From CAYOEZ01 sp964402955 (lineage in GTDB: Bacteria > Chloroflexota > DTOL01 > DAOUCN01): a DNA stretch of 23,599 nucleotides. The stretch lies in NCBI GenBank assembly GCA_964402955.1, contig CAYOEZ010000050.1, positions 1 to 23,599 of the forward strand, given 5' to 3'. Every line of letters starts with the position of its first letter. Position 1 is the first letter of the stretch. Positions 6,626 through 13,828 of the stretch are shown here, one piece after another. Below the pieces are notes generated by a model. The model was not told the origin of the DNA, searched no databases, and saw only the letters and a program-made list of their open reading frames with translations. A program made the position numbers and the translations under genes.

Positions 6626-7144
6626 CTAGAATGGCTTGAACAGCATCAGCCACAAGATGACAGCCAGCCCAACGACGCCAAAGATGACGCCGGGAAGAGG
6701 CTTCGTGGCAGCGGCGAGCGCGGCGACGTCGTCATCACTGGCCGGCGCTTCTGCAGCTTGCGGCTTGCCTGCGCCCATGATCGGCATTCCCAGGGAGCGA
6801 CGGAGCGGCGCAAGATGGCGTTGGCCAAGGGAATACATCGCCGCGCTGATGACAACCAACAGAACCAGCGCAGCCCAGATCCACCCCTGCCCCCACCAAT
6901 TGCCCGAGAATCCGGCCACAATTCCGAAGACCACCGTTAGAGCGAGCGATGCAAACATCACAGAGTAAGTGCTGGTCGATAGCTCCAGGAGCGCACGCAA
7001 GCGCTCGGCCTTACGCTCTCCGGGAATGCGCAGCGATATGCTGTGTGAAGCGCCGTGGGAGAGCAGGAACATGACCAGGCTGAACGCATGCAGAAACAGA
7101 ATCCAGCGAAATATGACGCACCTCCATATTTCCACCCGGGCCAT
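6626..7144 (-). CDS. Small multi-pass membrane protein of unknown function
   Basis: This 172-residue protein was not recognised. Four hydrophobic stretches can be seen, near residues 11-31, 59-80, 87-106 and 150-169. The loop between helices 1 and 2 is basic (RIPGERKAERLR), and a Pro/Ala/Asp-rich loop sits before the last helix. The overall look is like the small DUF2269-type integral membrane proteins, but this is a guess. ATG at 7144 has only a weak ribosome site; in-frame GTG at 7135 is possible, and a strong GGAGG lies further inside with only an ATA codon after it, so the start is uncertain. It sits between the FAD oxidoreductase (109 bases upstream) and the fucosidase, all on the minus strand. 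Confidence 0.7.
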   Translation of the reverse strand: MARVEIWRCVIFRWILFLHAFSLVMFLLSHGASHSISLRIPGERKAERLRALLELSTSTYSVMFASLALTVVFGIVAGFSGNWWGQGWIWAALVLLVVISAAMYSLGQRHLAPLRRSLGMPIMGAGKPQAAEAPASDDDVAALAAATKPLPGVIFGVVGLAVILWLMLFKPF

Positions 7145-7253
7145 TTGTGCTATCCCATCACGTCAGCACGAAGGACCTGACGCGTGTCGCCAATCAGTCT
7201 GCACTCGCAACACAACGATGCATGCGCCTGCACGGCCCTGCATCCCGGTGGAG

Positions 7254-8636
7254 CTACAGCGGGTCGGGCCGCGGCTGCAGGAGGACGCCGGCCTGCTGTA
7301 ATGTCCTGCGCAACTCCTGGGCGTCCACCTCAACGGGCGCAACGTTCTTCTGCGCTGCCAGCGCGGCGGCGGTCCCCGCTGCTTGCCCGCACAGCAGGCA
7401 GCAGACGGTGTTGCGCGTGCTGTTGTGCGCCACCAGATCGACCGTCATCATGCGCCCGGCAATGAGCAGGTTATCCACCTTGCGCGGAATCAGCGCCCGG
7501 TAAGGAATGCCATAGGCGCCGCCGTCACGCACGAAGTAGCTGGCGTTGTCGATGAAGGCGAAGCAGCCAATCTGGTCGTCAAACTGGCGGCCGCTGGTGC
7601 AGTCATCATCTGTCAGCTCATAGTGGCAGTGGATGGCGCGCGCTCGCCGCTGCCCGGCGCTGGGCGCCGGCCCGGCCACATAGCACTCCTCGCAGCCGGC
7701 GAACTGCGTGCGGAAGAAATCGGCAATCTCAAACATCTTGCCGCGCAGATCGTTTTCCGCCGCCGTCAGCGCTGCGACATCCAGCCCGTCGTTGGGTCCA
7801 TAGTTGATACAGTTGCAATAGGTGATCTCACGCGGGCGTAGCGACGACGAGAGGAAGTAGCGGGGCGCATTCTCGACGCCGGACGCGCGCAGCTTGCGCA
7901 TGTCGATGCCCAGGCGCACCACATCGGGCTTGCTCATGCCCGGCTTGACGGCATGCGCCAGTTGCAGAATCAGACCGCGCCGGTCCAGGTCTGCTTCGAG
8001 CGCCTGCAAGTCCACGTTGCAGAGCCGGAAGGTAAAGCCGGCGGAATAGGCGCCGCGCTCGCCCGGTTTATAGGTTTCGAGCGGGGCTCCGGCGTAGGCC
8101 GCCAGGTCGCCGTCGCCGCTGCAATCGATGTACTGGCGAGCGCGGATGATGCTGCGCCCGGCTTTGTTCCACACCACGACGCCGGCGATGTGGCCGCGCT
8201 CCGTGATCACTTCATCCATCGTCGTGTGCAGGAGCAGCTTGACGCCCGCTTCCTCGCACATGCGTACTGCTGCCAGTTTGAAGGTTTCCGGCTCGACGGG
8301 AGTGAGCATGCTGACGAAGTCGCCGCCGCGCTCCATGCGCAGGTGGCCCATGCCTCCGCCCATCTGTTGCACGCGGTCGACCAACTCCTGGGCGATGCCG
8401 GCGACGACGCGGGTGCGCGCAAATCCGGGCGCGACATCGAAGATATTGAAGAAGCTGTGCAACCCGGTCGCGCCGACAACGCCCATGCCTCCCAGCCACC
8501 CCGCCTGGTCAATCAGCAGCGTGCTGGCCCCCTGGCGTGCCGCGGCGATGGCCGCGGCAATGCCCGCCATGCCTCCTCCGACGACCAGGACATCCACCGG
8601 GCTGTAGCGCCCGTCTTCGACAACTGGCAAACGCAT
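7254..8636 (-). CDS. FAD-dependent oxidoreductase (FAD_oxidored type)
   Basis: This 460-residue enzyme begins with a dinucleotide-binding fold: VDVLVVGGGMAGIAAAIAAARQG has the GxGxxG glycines at 20, 22 and 25, and a basic/acidic LLIDQAGWLGG follows. The middle has DCSGDGDLAAYAGAP and the end has VDNLLIAGRMMTVDLVAHNSTRNTVCCLLCGQAAGTAAALA, both usual in this FAD_oxidored (PF12831) group, often found with sugar-use genes. The substrate is unknown. AGGAGGG precedes ATG 8636. A promoter lies at 8679-8707. It is divergent from a D-2-hydroxyacid dehydrogenase and upstream of a membrane protein and a fucosidase, so a role in oxidising a sugar or sugar acid is plausible but inferred. Confidence 0.88.
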   Translation of the reverse strand: MRLPVVEDGRYSPVDVLVVGGGMAGIAAAIAAARQGASTLLIDQAGWLGGMGVVGATGLHSFFNIFDVAPGFARTRVVAGIAQELVDRVQQMGGGMGHLRMERGGDFVSMLTPVEPETFKLAAVRMCEEAGVKLLLHTTMDEVITERGHIAGVVVWNKAGRSIIRARQYIDCSGDGDLAAYAGAPLETYKPGERGAYSAGFTFRLCNVDLQALEADLDRRGLILQLAHAVKPGMSKPDVVRLGIDMRKLRASGVENAPRYFLSSSLRPREITYCNCINYGPNDGLDVAALTAAENDLRGKMFEIADFFRTQFAGCEECYVAGPAPSAGQRRARAIHCHYELTDDDCTSGRQFDDQIGCFAFIDNASYFVRDGGAYGIPYRALIPRKVDNLLIAGRMMTVDLVAHNSTRNTVCCLLCGQAAGTAAALAAQKNVAPVEVDAQELRRTLQQAGVLLQPRPDPL

Positions 8637-8678
8637 GATGCCCTCCTGAGTGGGTGTCTTGCCTGCGGTGCTGTGCGT

Positions 8679-8707
8679 AAGCTATCATGTTCAGTAATGC
8701 TTGTCAA
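8679..8707 (-). promoter_or_regulatory. Promoter for the FAD oxidoreductase operon
   Basis: On the minus strand a perfect -35 TTGACA (8707-8702) is followed after 17 bases by TAGCTT (8684-8679), a weak -10. It would give a leader of about 35 bases before ATG 8636. It lies back-to-back with the plus-strand promoter at 8760-8788. Confidence 0.5.
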
Positions 8708-8759
8708 GGTGTGAGAGTATATAGTCGCGGACGTCTAGTCAATGATTCTATTGCAGCGC

Positions 8760-8788
8760 TTGACCAACCGCTTCCGTCATAGTACACT
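8760..8788 (+). promoter_or_regulatory. Promoter for the D-2-hydroxyacid dehydrogenase
   Basis: TTGACC (8760-8765) and TACACT (8783-8788) are 17 bases apart, a fair sigma70-type promoter about 70 bases before ATG 8866. The AGCGCT palindrome overlapping its left edge (8755-8760) lies in TTGCAGCGCTTGAC, which faintly recalls a LacI-type operator. Confidence 0.5.
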
Positions 8789-8865
8789 GTGTTCGTCCAC
8801 CAGACGAGAGCAGTCTTTACCACTGGAGCTCGTCCAGACCAACCCATAAAGGAAGGAAACGAAAC

Positions 8866-9825
8866 ATGCCTGCTGAAAAGAGTGATCACCTGACTGTGTT
8901 TGTAACCGGCGGCGTCGCCGAGAAACAGATGGAGCGCGTGCGCGCCGCGGCGCCGGGCGCCGATTGCCGCTACTTCGCCACGCAGAAAGAGATGGAAGCG
9001 CACATCGAGGAGGCCAACATTGTCGCCGGGCAGATCAGCGCGCCGGCGCTGGCGCGGGCCAAGCGCCTGCTGTGGGCCCACAACTGGGCGGCGGGGCCAA
9101 ACACACAGCTTTTCCCGGAGATGGTCGCCAGCCCGGTCGTTCTGACCTGTTGCAAGAGCAACGGCGCCATTCCCCTTGCCGAGCACGCCATTTTGCTGAT
9201 GTTGATGCTCAACCGCAAGGCCATGGAATGGATACACGCCCAGGCCGAACACCGTTGGACGCGCAGTGTGCACGGCGAGCTCAACGGGCTGACCTGCGGC
9301 ATCATCGGCCTGGGCTATTCGGGGCAAGACCTGGCGCTCAAGTGCAAGGCCTTCCACATGCGCGTGCTCGGTATGCGCCGCAACACGCAACCCACGGCCA
9401 ATGTGGACGAGATATTCCCCCGCGAGCGCCTGGCCGAGTTCCTGAGCCAGTCTGATTTCGTGGTTGTGACCGCGCCGCTGACGCCGGAGACGAAGGGCAT
9501 GCTGGGCGAGGCTGAATTCCGGGCCATGAAGCGCAGCGCCTATTACATCTGCTATTCGCGCGGCGGCATTGCCGATGACGCGGCGCTGTTGCGCGCCCTG
9601 CGCGAGGGGTGGATTGCGGGCGCCGGACTCGACGCCCACAGCGAGGAGCCTCTGCCTGCCGACAGCCCATTCTGGACAGCGCCAAATACAATCGTGACGC
9701 CGCACAACGGGGCAACATCAGCCGGAACCCAGCAGCGCGGCTTCGAGATATTCCTCGACAATTTGCAGCGCTATGTCGCAGGCCAACCGCTGCGCAATGT
9801 AGTGGACAAGCAGGCAGGCTATTGA
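8866..9825 (+). CDS. D-2-hydroxyacid dehydrogenase family protein
   Basis: This 319-residue protein is an NAD(P)-dependent dehydrogenase of the D-isomer 2-hydroxyacid family, which interconverts 2-hydroxy acids and 2-oxo acids. The binding fold shows GIIGLGYSG (GxGxxG at 148, 150 and 153). The catalytic set can be read as Arg232 (SRGG), Glu261 (HSEEPLP) and His280 (TPHNGATS). The N-terminal substrate domain is short and not strongly conserved, so the substrate cannot be named. ATG 8866 follows GGAAGGAAACG. It diverges from the FAD oxidoreductase gene, sharing a 229-base control region, so the two may be regulated together. Confidence 0.9.
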   Translation: MPAEKSDHLTVFVTGGVAEKQMERVRAAAPGADCRYFATQKEMEAHIEEANIVAGQISAPALARAKRLLWAHNWAAGPNTQLFPEMVASPVVLTCCKSNGAIPLAEHAILLMLMLNRKAMEWIHAQAEHRWTRSVHGELNGLTCGIIGLGYSGQDLALKCKAFHMRVLGMRRNTQPTANVDEIFPRERLAEFLSQSDFVVVTAPLTPETKGMLGEAEFRAMKRSAYYICYSRGGIADDAALLRALREGWIAGAGLDAHSEEPLPADSPFWTAPNTIVTPHNGATSAGTQQRGFEIFLDNLQRYVAGQPLRNVVDKQAGY

Positions 9826-9831
9826 TCTCCT

Positions 9832-9852
9832 AACTACAACTCAATAGTAGTT
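9832..9852 (+). terminator. Weak hairpin after the hydroxyacid dehydrogenase
   Basis: AACTAC (9832-9837) pairs with GTAGTT (9847-9852) around a 9-base loop and runs into four T bases (9851-9854). The stem is short and AT-rich, so termination would be weak. It lies 6 bases after the stop codon. Confidence 0.35.
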
Positions 9853-9858
9853 TTGCAC

Positions 9859-9887
9859 TTGCATTCCCAACGCCGATGATGTATACT
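9859..9887 (+). promoter_or_regulatory. Promoter for the secreted SdrD/Cna-B-like gene
   Basis: TTGCAT (9859-9864) and TATACT (9882-9887) are exactly 17 bases apart, about 65 bases before ATG 9952. Both boxes match sigma70 consensus well. Confidence 0.6.
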
Positions 9888-9951
9888 TTCTGTGGCTATG
9901 GTGACTGCGGCCAGCGTGGCTTGCAGCCCGACCTGGCACAGGAGGAGACAA

Positions 9952-10449
9952 ATGACGAAGCGCATTGCGTTGGGCGTGTTTGCGGTGAGTGTGGCGCTGC
10001 TGGTGGGAGCGCTGCTGCTCGTGAGCGCGGCGCCGGCGCGAGCCGAGGGCCCTGTGGCGGCGACGACACGCACGGTTAGCGGCGTCGTGTGGCAGGACTA
10101 CTGCGAGGCCGACTGCACAGCCGGCAGCAGCCTGCGCCGCGGTAATGGCGTCCCCAACGAGGCCGAGAAGCGCTTGGCTGGAGTGAAGGTGTTGCTGGGG
10201 ACTGGATCCTGTCGTTTCAGTCGTGCCATGTGGTCGACCACGACCGACAGCCTCGGCCGCTATACGTTCAGTGGCCTCGGCAGCGGCACCTACTGCGTCA
10301 TGGTGAATTCACGGCAGAGCAACACGGCCTTCCCCAAGCCGGGCGTCTGGTCGCGCCCCAGCGGGCGCAGCTCGTGGTACCTGGCTAGCTACACGGTGTA
10401 CGGGCCGTTCAGCCGCAGCGGCTTGAACTTCGGGTGGGACAAGCCCTAG
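9952..10449 (+). CDS. Secreted SdrD/Cna-B-like domain protein
   Basis: This 165-residue protein starts with a signal peptide: MTKR, a hydrophobic core at about residues 5-26, and a likely cleavage after APARA (residues 27-31). The mature part has the pattern of an SdrD/Cna-B-type beta-sandwich: SGVVWQDYC, NGVPNEAEKRLAGVKVLL, TTTDSLGRYTFSGLGSGTYCVMV. These domains are usually spacers in surface proteins. Here it is alone, with several Cys residues that could form disulfides. ATG 9952 follows AGGAGGAG, so I prefer it to an in-frame start 20 codons upstream, which would put charged and polar residues before the signal peptide. It has its own promoter. A role at the cell surface is inferred; no partner is obvious. 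Confidence 0.8.
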   Translation: MTKRIALGVFAVSVALLVGALLLVSAAPARAEGPVAATTRTVSGVVWQDYCEADCTAGSSLRRGNGVPNEAEKRLAGVKVLLGTGSCRFSRAMWSTTTDSLGRYTFSGLGSGTYCVMVNSRQSNTAFPKPGVWSRPSGRSSWYLASYTVYGPFSRSGLNFGWDKP

Positions 10450-10573
10450 GTGTACGATCGTGCAGATCGATCGCCAGAGTGGATGGCCGGTGGACGGGCA
10501 GGATGGGCCTGCGTGTCCGCCGGCCATTGTTGTCCGCCCGCGCAGCAGACAATTCAAGATGGTGTGTTGTTTT

Positions 10574-10697
10574 CACCACTGAGGCACAGAGTGCACGGAG
10601 AACATCCCTTGGCCGGACCTTTTGACTCCTCCCCATGCCAATGGGACTCGATTGTACCCATGTACAGTTCACTCCGTGTCCTCTGTGGCTCTGTGGT
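10574..10697. repeat. Inverted-repeat (MITE-like) element
   Basis: The 26 bases at 10575-10600 (ACCACTGAGGCACAGAG, then TGCACGGAG) match the reverse complement of 10672-10697 at 22 of 26 positions, with about 71 bases between. Arms of this kind, reading CTCCGTGTCCTCTGTG, recur in many environmental bacterial genomes as dispersed inverted repeats (from memory, not checked). There is no ORF inside that looks real and no target duplication was identified. It fills most of the 370-base gap between 10449 and 10820; the rest holds only the promoter at 10746-10773. Confidence 0.6.
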
Positions 10698-10745
10698 TTT
10701 CAAGAGCACCGTTATCTTGAAATGTTCGCCGGCGCAGTGCGAATC

Positions 10746-10773
10746 TTGACATGCAGAACGCTTGCACTATAAT
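10746..10773 (+). promoter_or_regulatory. Consensus promoter for the DUF72 gene
   Basis: A perfect TTGACA (10746-10751) and a perfect TATAAT (10768-10773) are 16 bases apart, the best promoter in the window. Transcription would start near 10780. This makes the ATG at 10751 unusable as a start and supports ATG 10820. Confidence 0.75.
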
Positions 10774-10819
10774 AGCATCAGATTCAACCAACCGGTACGC
10801 TGCGACGAGTGAGGCGACT

Positions 10820-11584
10820 ATGATCTACCTGGGCACAAGCGGCTTCAGTTACGACGATTGGGTGGGGCCATATTACCCGCCTGATCTGAAGAAAACAGAG
10901 TGGCTGTCATACTACGCCGGCGAGTTCAGCGCCGTGGAACTGAACTCCTCGTACTACGGCATCCCCACGCCGTTTAGCCTGGAACGCATGGCGCAGAAGA
11001 CGCCCGACGGCTTCATGTTTGCGGTCAAAGCGCATCAGAATATGACGCATAAGCGCGAGGACAACGACGCCGTTTTCGCCCAGTTCAACGCCGCGCTTCA
11101 GCCCCTGCTCGACGCGGGCAAGTTTGGCTGCGTGCTGGCGCAGTTTCCCTCATCCTTCCACAACGTTTCCGCCAACGTGGACTACCTGAAGCGCGTGCGC
11201 GAGCGCATGGGCGATGTGGAGACGGTGATTGAGATGCGCAACCGCGACTGGCTGACCGATGAGACGTTTGCGCTCTTGCGCGAGCTTCGCTTCGGCTTCT
11301 GCTGCGTCGACGAGCCGCACTTCGCCACGCTGATGCCGCCGGTCGCCGAAGTGACGTCGGAGGTGGCCTATGTGCGCTTCCACGGGCGCAATGCTCAGAA
11401 GTGGTGGACGCACAAGGAAGCATGGGAACGCTACGACTACACCTACAAGCCGGAGGAGTTGCAAGAGTGGGCGCCCAAGCTGCACGACCTGGCCGCCGCC
11501 AGCAAGCGCCTCTTCGTCTTCGCCAACAACCACTACCGCGGCCAGGCCATCGACACCGTGCGCCAACTCAAGCTGATGTTGTAG
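10820..11584 (+). CDS. DUF72 (YecE-like) family protein
   Basis: This 254-residue protein belongs to the DUF72/YecE group, a barrel-fold family whose biochemical role is not settled. Family features are the start MIYLGTSGFSYDDWVGPYYP, then YAGEFSAVELNSSYYGIPT, FMFAVKAHQNMTH, a run near VIEMRNRDWL, YVRFHGRN with following Trp residues, and the end FVFANNHYRGQAIDTVRQLKLML. I start it at ATG 10820 after GAGTGAGGCG, because the upstream in-frame ATG at 10751 lies inside a consensus promoter and would add 23 residues outside the family. It stands between two secreted-protein genes on the same strand but with its own promoter. Length is usual for the family. Confidence 0.92.
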   Translation: MIYLGTSGFSYDDWVGPYYPPDLKKTEWLSYYAGEFSAVELNSSYYGIPTPFSLERMAQKTPDGFMFAVKAHQNMTHKREDNDAVFAQFNAALQPLLDAGKFGCVLAQFPSSFHNVSANVDYLKRVRERMGDVETVIEMRNRDWLTDETFALLRELRFGFCCVDEPHFATLMPPVAEVTSEVAYVRFHGRNAQKWWTHKEAWERYDYTYKPEELQEWAPKLHDLAAASKRLFVFANNHYRGQAIDTVRQLKLML

Positions 11585-11666
11585 GGCTGGATTGAGGCGG
11601 TGGAGTGCGTCTGCTTCGCTCGTCGCTGGGCGACTGACAGGAATTGGGTAAGGAAGGAGGATACTC

Positions 11667-12488
11667 ATGGACACGACGAAGGTGTATCAGAGGACGCGTG
11701 CTTCTGTGGCAGTTTCCGTCTTGGTAGTCGCTTTGTGCGTAGTGGCAACTGGGTTCGCCATTCACACCGCGGCGGCCGAAGGGTCTCCAACTTCCACAGT
11801 ATGGGTGTATCTACCGGTAGTAATGTATGACGGACAACCTACAAATACCCCGACGCGGACAGCAACTTCCACACCAGTCGCTACGCCCACACCGACGCGA
11901 ACCGTCATTGCATCCGGCGTGCAGGTACTTGCCAACCATAGTGCTTATGTCGACAGCATAGACTACCTCCACATAGTAGGCGAAGTACAGAACAGCACTA
12001 TCAGCCACCTACGCTTTGTCAAGATCGCCGCCAACGTGTACGGCGCTGGAGGGCAACTGCTTGATACCGCCTTCACTTACACCTGGCTGGACAATGTTCC
12101 GGCCGGAAGCAAGACGTGCTTTCAAGTCCTCCTGAAGAAGCCTTCTAGCTGGTCGTCCTATGATCTTGAGCCCCCAACCTACTGGACCGACGGTCGCCCG
12201 TTGCCGAATCTGGTGGTGCTAAACGACAGTGGGGCATATGACCAGACCTTTCACTGGTACAAGGTCATCGGACAGGTGCGCAACGACCACGGTGCCCGTG
12301 TTCAGTATGTCAGCCCGGTTGGTACTCTTTACGATGCTTCCGGCACTGTTGTGGGTTGTCACTTCGCGTTCGTCAACAGCACACACTTGGATCCCGGGCA
12401 GACAAGCTCATTCCAGATGACATTCAGCGGTCGCGACTATGCAGAGGTTGCCTCCTATCGACTGCAAGTAGACGGTAATCCCGACTAA
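11667..12488 (+). CDS. Secreted protein with Thr/Pro-rich linker and FxLYD-like repeats
   Basis: This 273-residue protein has an N-terminal membrane segment or signal peptide (about residues 13-35, then AAAEG), the segment VWVYLPVVMYDG, and a Thr/Pro-rich linker (about 58-80) with TPTRTATSTPVATPTPT. After it come two similar beta-domains: VGEVQNSTISHLRFVKIAANVYGAGGQLL (about 103-131) and IGQVRNDHGARVQYVSPVGTLYDASGTVVG. Each reads like the FxLYD domain seen in many bacterial surface proteins. The VYLP plus PT-rich linker design is common in Chloroflexota exported proteins, which is one reason for the taxonomic guess. ATG 11667 follows GGAAGGAGG. Its function is unknown; it is presumably exposed outside the cell. 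Confidence 0.82.
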   Translation: MDTTKVYQRTRASVAVSVLVVALCVVATGFAIHTAAAEGSPTSTVWVYLPVVMYDGQPTNTPTRTATSTPVATPTPTRTVIASGVQVLANHSAYVDSIDYLHIVGEVQNSTISHLRFVKIAANVYGAGGQLLDTAFTYTWLDNVPAGSKTCFQVLLKKPSSWSSYDLEPPTYWTDGRPLPNLVVLNDSGAYDQTFHWYKVIGQVRNDHGARVQYVSPVGTLYDASGTVVGCHFAFVNSTHLDPGQTSSFQMTFSGRDYAEVASYRLQVDGNPD

Positions 12489-12567
12489 GCAAGTTAGGAG
12501 AGCGGGGAATTGCCGCCATACAGCAGTCATCAGGTGTACAAGAATCGGACGACAAATGGAGACGCGC

Positions 12568-13707
12568 ATGAGAATCACTGTTCTGGGCGCAGGGTTGGTG
12601 GGCAGCGCAATTGTCAGGGATCTGGCGCAGGAACCGGCATTCCAGGTAACCGCTGTTGACGTGAGCAAGCAGGCGCTGGACAGGCTGGCGGCGCTGGCGC
12701 CCATACAGACTGTGCAGGCCGACCTGCGGCAGCCAGGGCGCGCCGGAGCACTCGCCGCGGCGTGCGACCTGATGGTGTGCGCCGTGCCCGGCTTCATGGG
12801 CTTCGCCACGCTCAAGCAGATCATTGAAGCCGGACGCAACGTGGTGGACATCTCCTTCTTCCCCGAAGACGCCCTTCTGCTCGACGATCTGGCAAAGGCG
12901 AAAGGCGTCACCGCGGTGGTAGATTGCGGCGTTGCCCCTGGTCTGTGCAACATCCTGGCCGGGCACGTCGAGACGCAACTGGACTCGCTGCACAGTTATG
13001 CGTGCTACGTCGGCGGCCTGCCCAGGGTGCGGCGCTGGCCCTACGAATACAGGGCCGTCTTCTCACCACGCGATGTGATCGAGGAATACACACGCCCGGC
13101 GCGCCTGGTTGAGCACGGGCAAGACGTCGTCCGCCCTGCCCTCTCCGACCTGGAGACGCGCGACGTCCCCGGCGTCGGCACGCTGGAGGCGTTCAACACC
13201 GATGGTGTGCGCACGCTGCGCCAGACGATGAGCATGCCGTTCATGAAAGAAAAGACTCTGCGCTACCCCGGCCATGCCAATCTGATGCGCACCTTGCGCG
13301 AGAGCGGCTTCTTCAACCCCGCGCTCGTGGACGTCGAGGGGCAGATGGTCAGCCCGCTGGCCGTGACGTCAAAACTGCTCTTCGAGCAGTGGCGTATGGC
13401 GCCGGGCGATGAGGACATCACCATCATGCAAGTGATCGTCGAGGGGCGCAAGGGGCAGAAGCAACTGGCCTATACCTACGACCTCTTCGACACGTTTGAC
13501 AAAGAAACGCAGACCCACTCGATGGCCCGTACAACGGGCTACACCTGCGCCATCGTGGCGCGCCAGGTGGCGAGCGGTCTTTTCACCCGCAAAGGCATCT
13601 GCCCGCCTGAGTTCGTCGGCAGAGTCGCCGGCTGCTACCAGAACCTCCTGGCCGGATATGTCACGCGCAAGATCACGCTCAGCGAGACAGTGACCACTGT
13701 CGCGTAA
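12568..13707 (+). CDS. Saccharopine dehydrogenase-family enzyme, L-lysine 6-dehydrogenase-like
   Basis: This 379-residue enzyme starts with an NAD(P)-binding fold, MRITVLGAGLVGSAIVRDL (GxGxxG at 7, 9 and 12). Its order of motifs follows bacterial lysine 6-dehydrogenase, which oxidatively deaminates the side chain of lysine: DCGVAPGLCNILAG, YVGGLPRVRRWPYEYRAVFSPRDVIEEYTRPA, GTLEAFNTDGVRTL and KTLRYPGHANLM. Other members of this family act on related amino acids, so the substrate is not certain. I start at ATG 12568, seven bases after GGAG; an in-frame ATG at 12556 would add four residues (METR). No lysine pathway gene stands next to it; ada follows 121 bases later. Confidence 0.82.
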   Translation: MRITVLGAGLVGSAIVRDLAQEPAFQVTAVDVSKQALDRLAALAPIQTVQADLRQPGRAGALAAACDLMVCAVPGFMGFATLKQIIEAGRNVVDISFFPEDALLLDDLAKAKGVTAVVDCGVAPGLCNILAGHVETQLDSLHSYACYVGGLPRVRRWPYEYRAVFSPRDVIEEYTRPARLVEHGQDVVRPALSDLETRDVPGVGTLEAFNTDGVRTLRQTMSMPFMKEKTLRYPGHANLMRTLRESGFFNPALVDVEGQMVSPLAVTSKLLFEQWRMAPGDEDITIMQVIVEGRKGQKQLAYTYDLFDTFDKETQTHSMARTTGYTCAIVARQVASGLFTRKGICPPEFVGRVAGCYQNLLAGYVTRKITLSETVTTVA

Positions 13708-13766
13708 CGATCGTAGTTTGAAGCGCAAGAATCGCATAGCAATGTAGTGTCGCAAGGAGTATGCTA

Positions 13767-13819
13767 CCCGCAGTGAGTCGACAATCGCCCGGCGTGTGCG
13801 CCGGGCGTATCTCTGCGGG
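13767..13819 (+). promoter_or_regulatory. Nested hairpin in the ada leader covering its ribosome site
   Basis: CGCCCGGCG (13786-13794) pairs perfectly with CGCCGGGCG (13799-13807) around TGTG. Outside it CCCGCAG (13767-13773) pairs with CTGCGGG (13813-13819). The outer right arm contains part of the GGGAG ribosome site (13817-13821) of ada, so folding would hide it. The inner hairpin could also end transcription from upstream, but it has no T-run. Confidence 0.5.
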
Positions 13820-13828
13820 AGTAATTGA

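Noticed and set aside
5587..6639. 350-codon plus-strand frame
   Set aside because: It lies opposite the GH29 fucosidase, which has all expected motifs.
7953..8714. 253-codon plus-strand frame
   Set aside because: It is antisense to the FAD oxidoreductase and its promoter region.
8790..8841. Direct repeat TCGTCCA...CAGAC / TCGTCCAGAC before the hydroxyacid dehydrogenase
   Set aside because: The two copies differ in spacing and are short; not enough to claim an operator.
10450..10749. 99-codon plus-strand frame after the secreted SdrD/Cna-B-like gene
   Set aside because: It runs through the inverted-repeat element and ends in the promoter of the next gene; no ribosome site or family features.
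13741..13766. GTAG...CTAC pair before ada, as another hairpin repeat
   Set aside because: After the GTAG head the arms do not pair and there is no TCCC loop.
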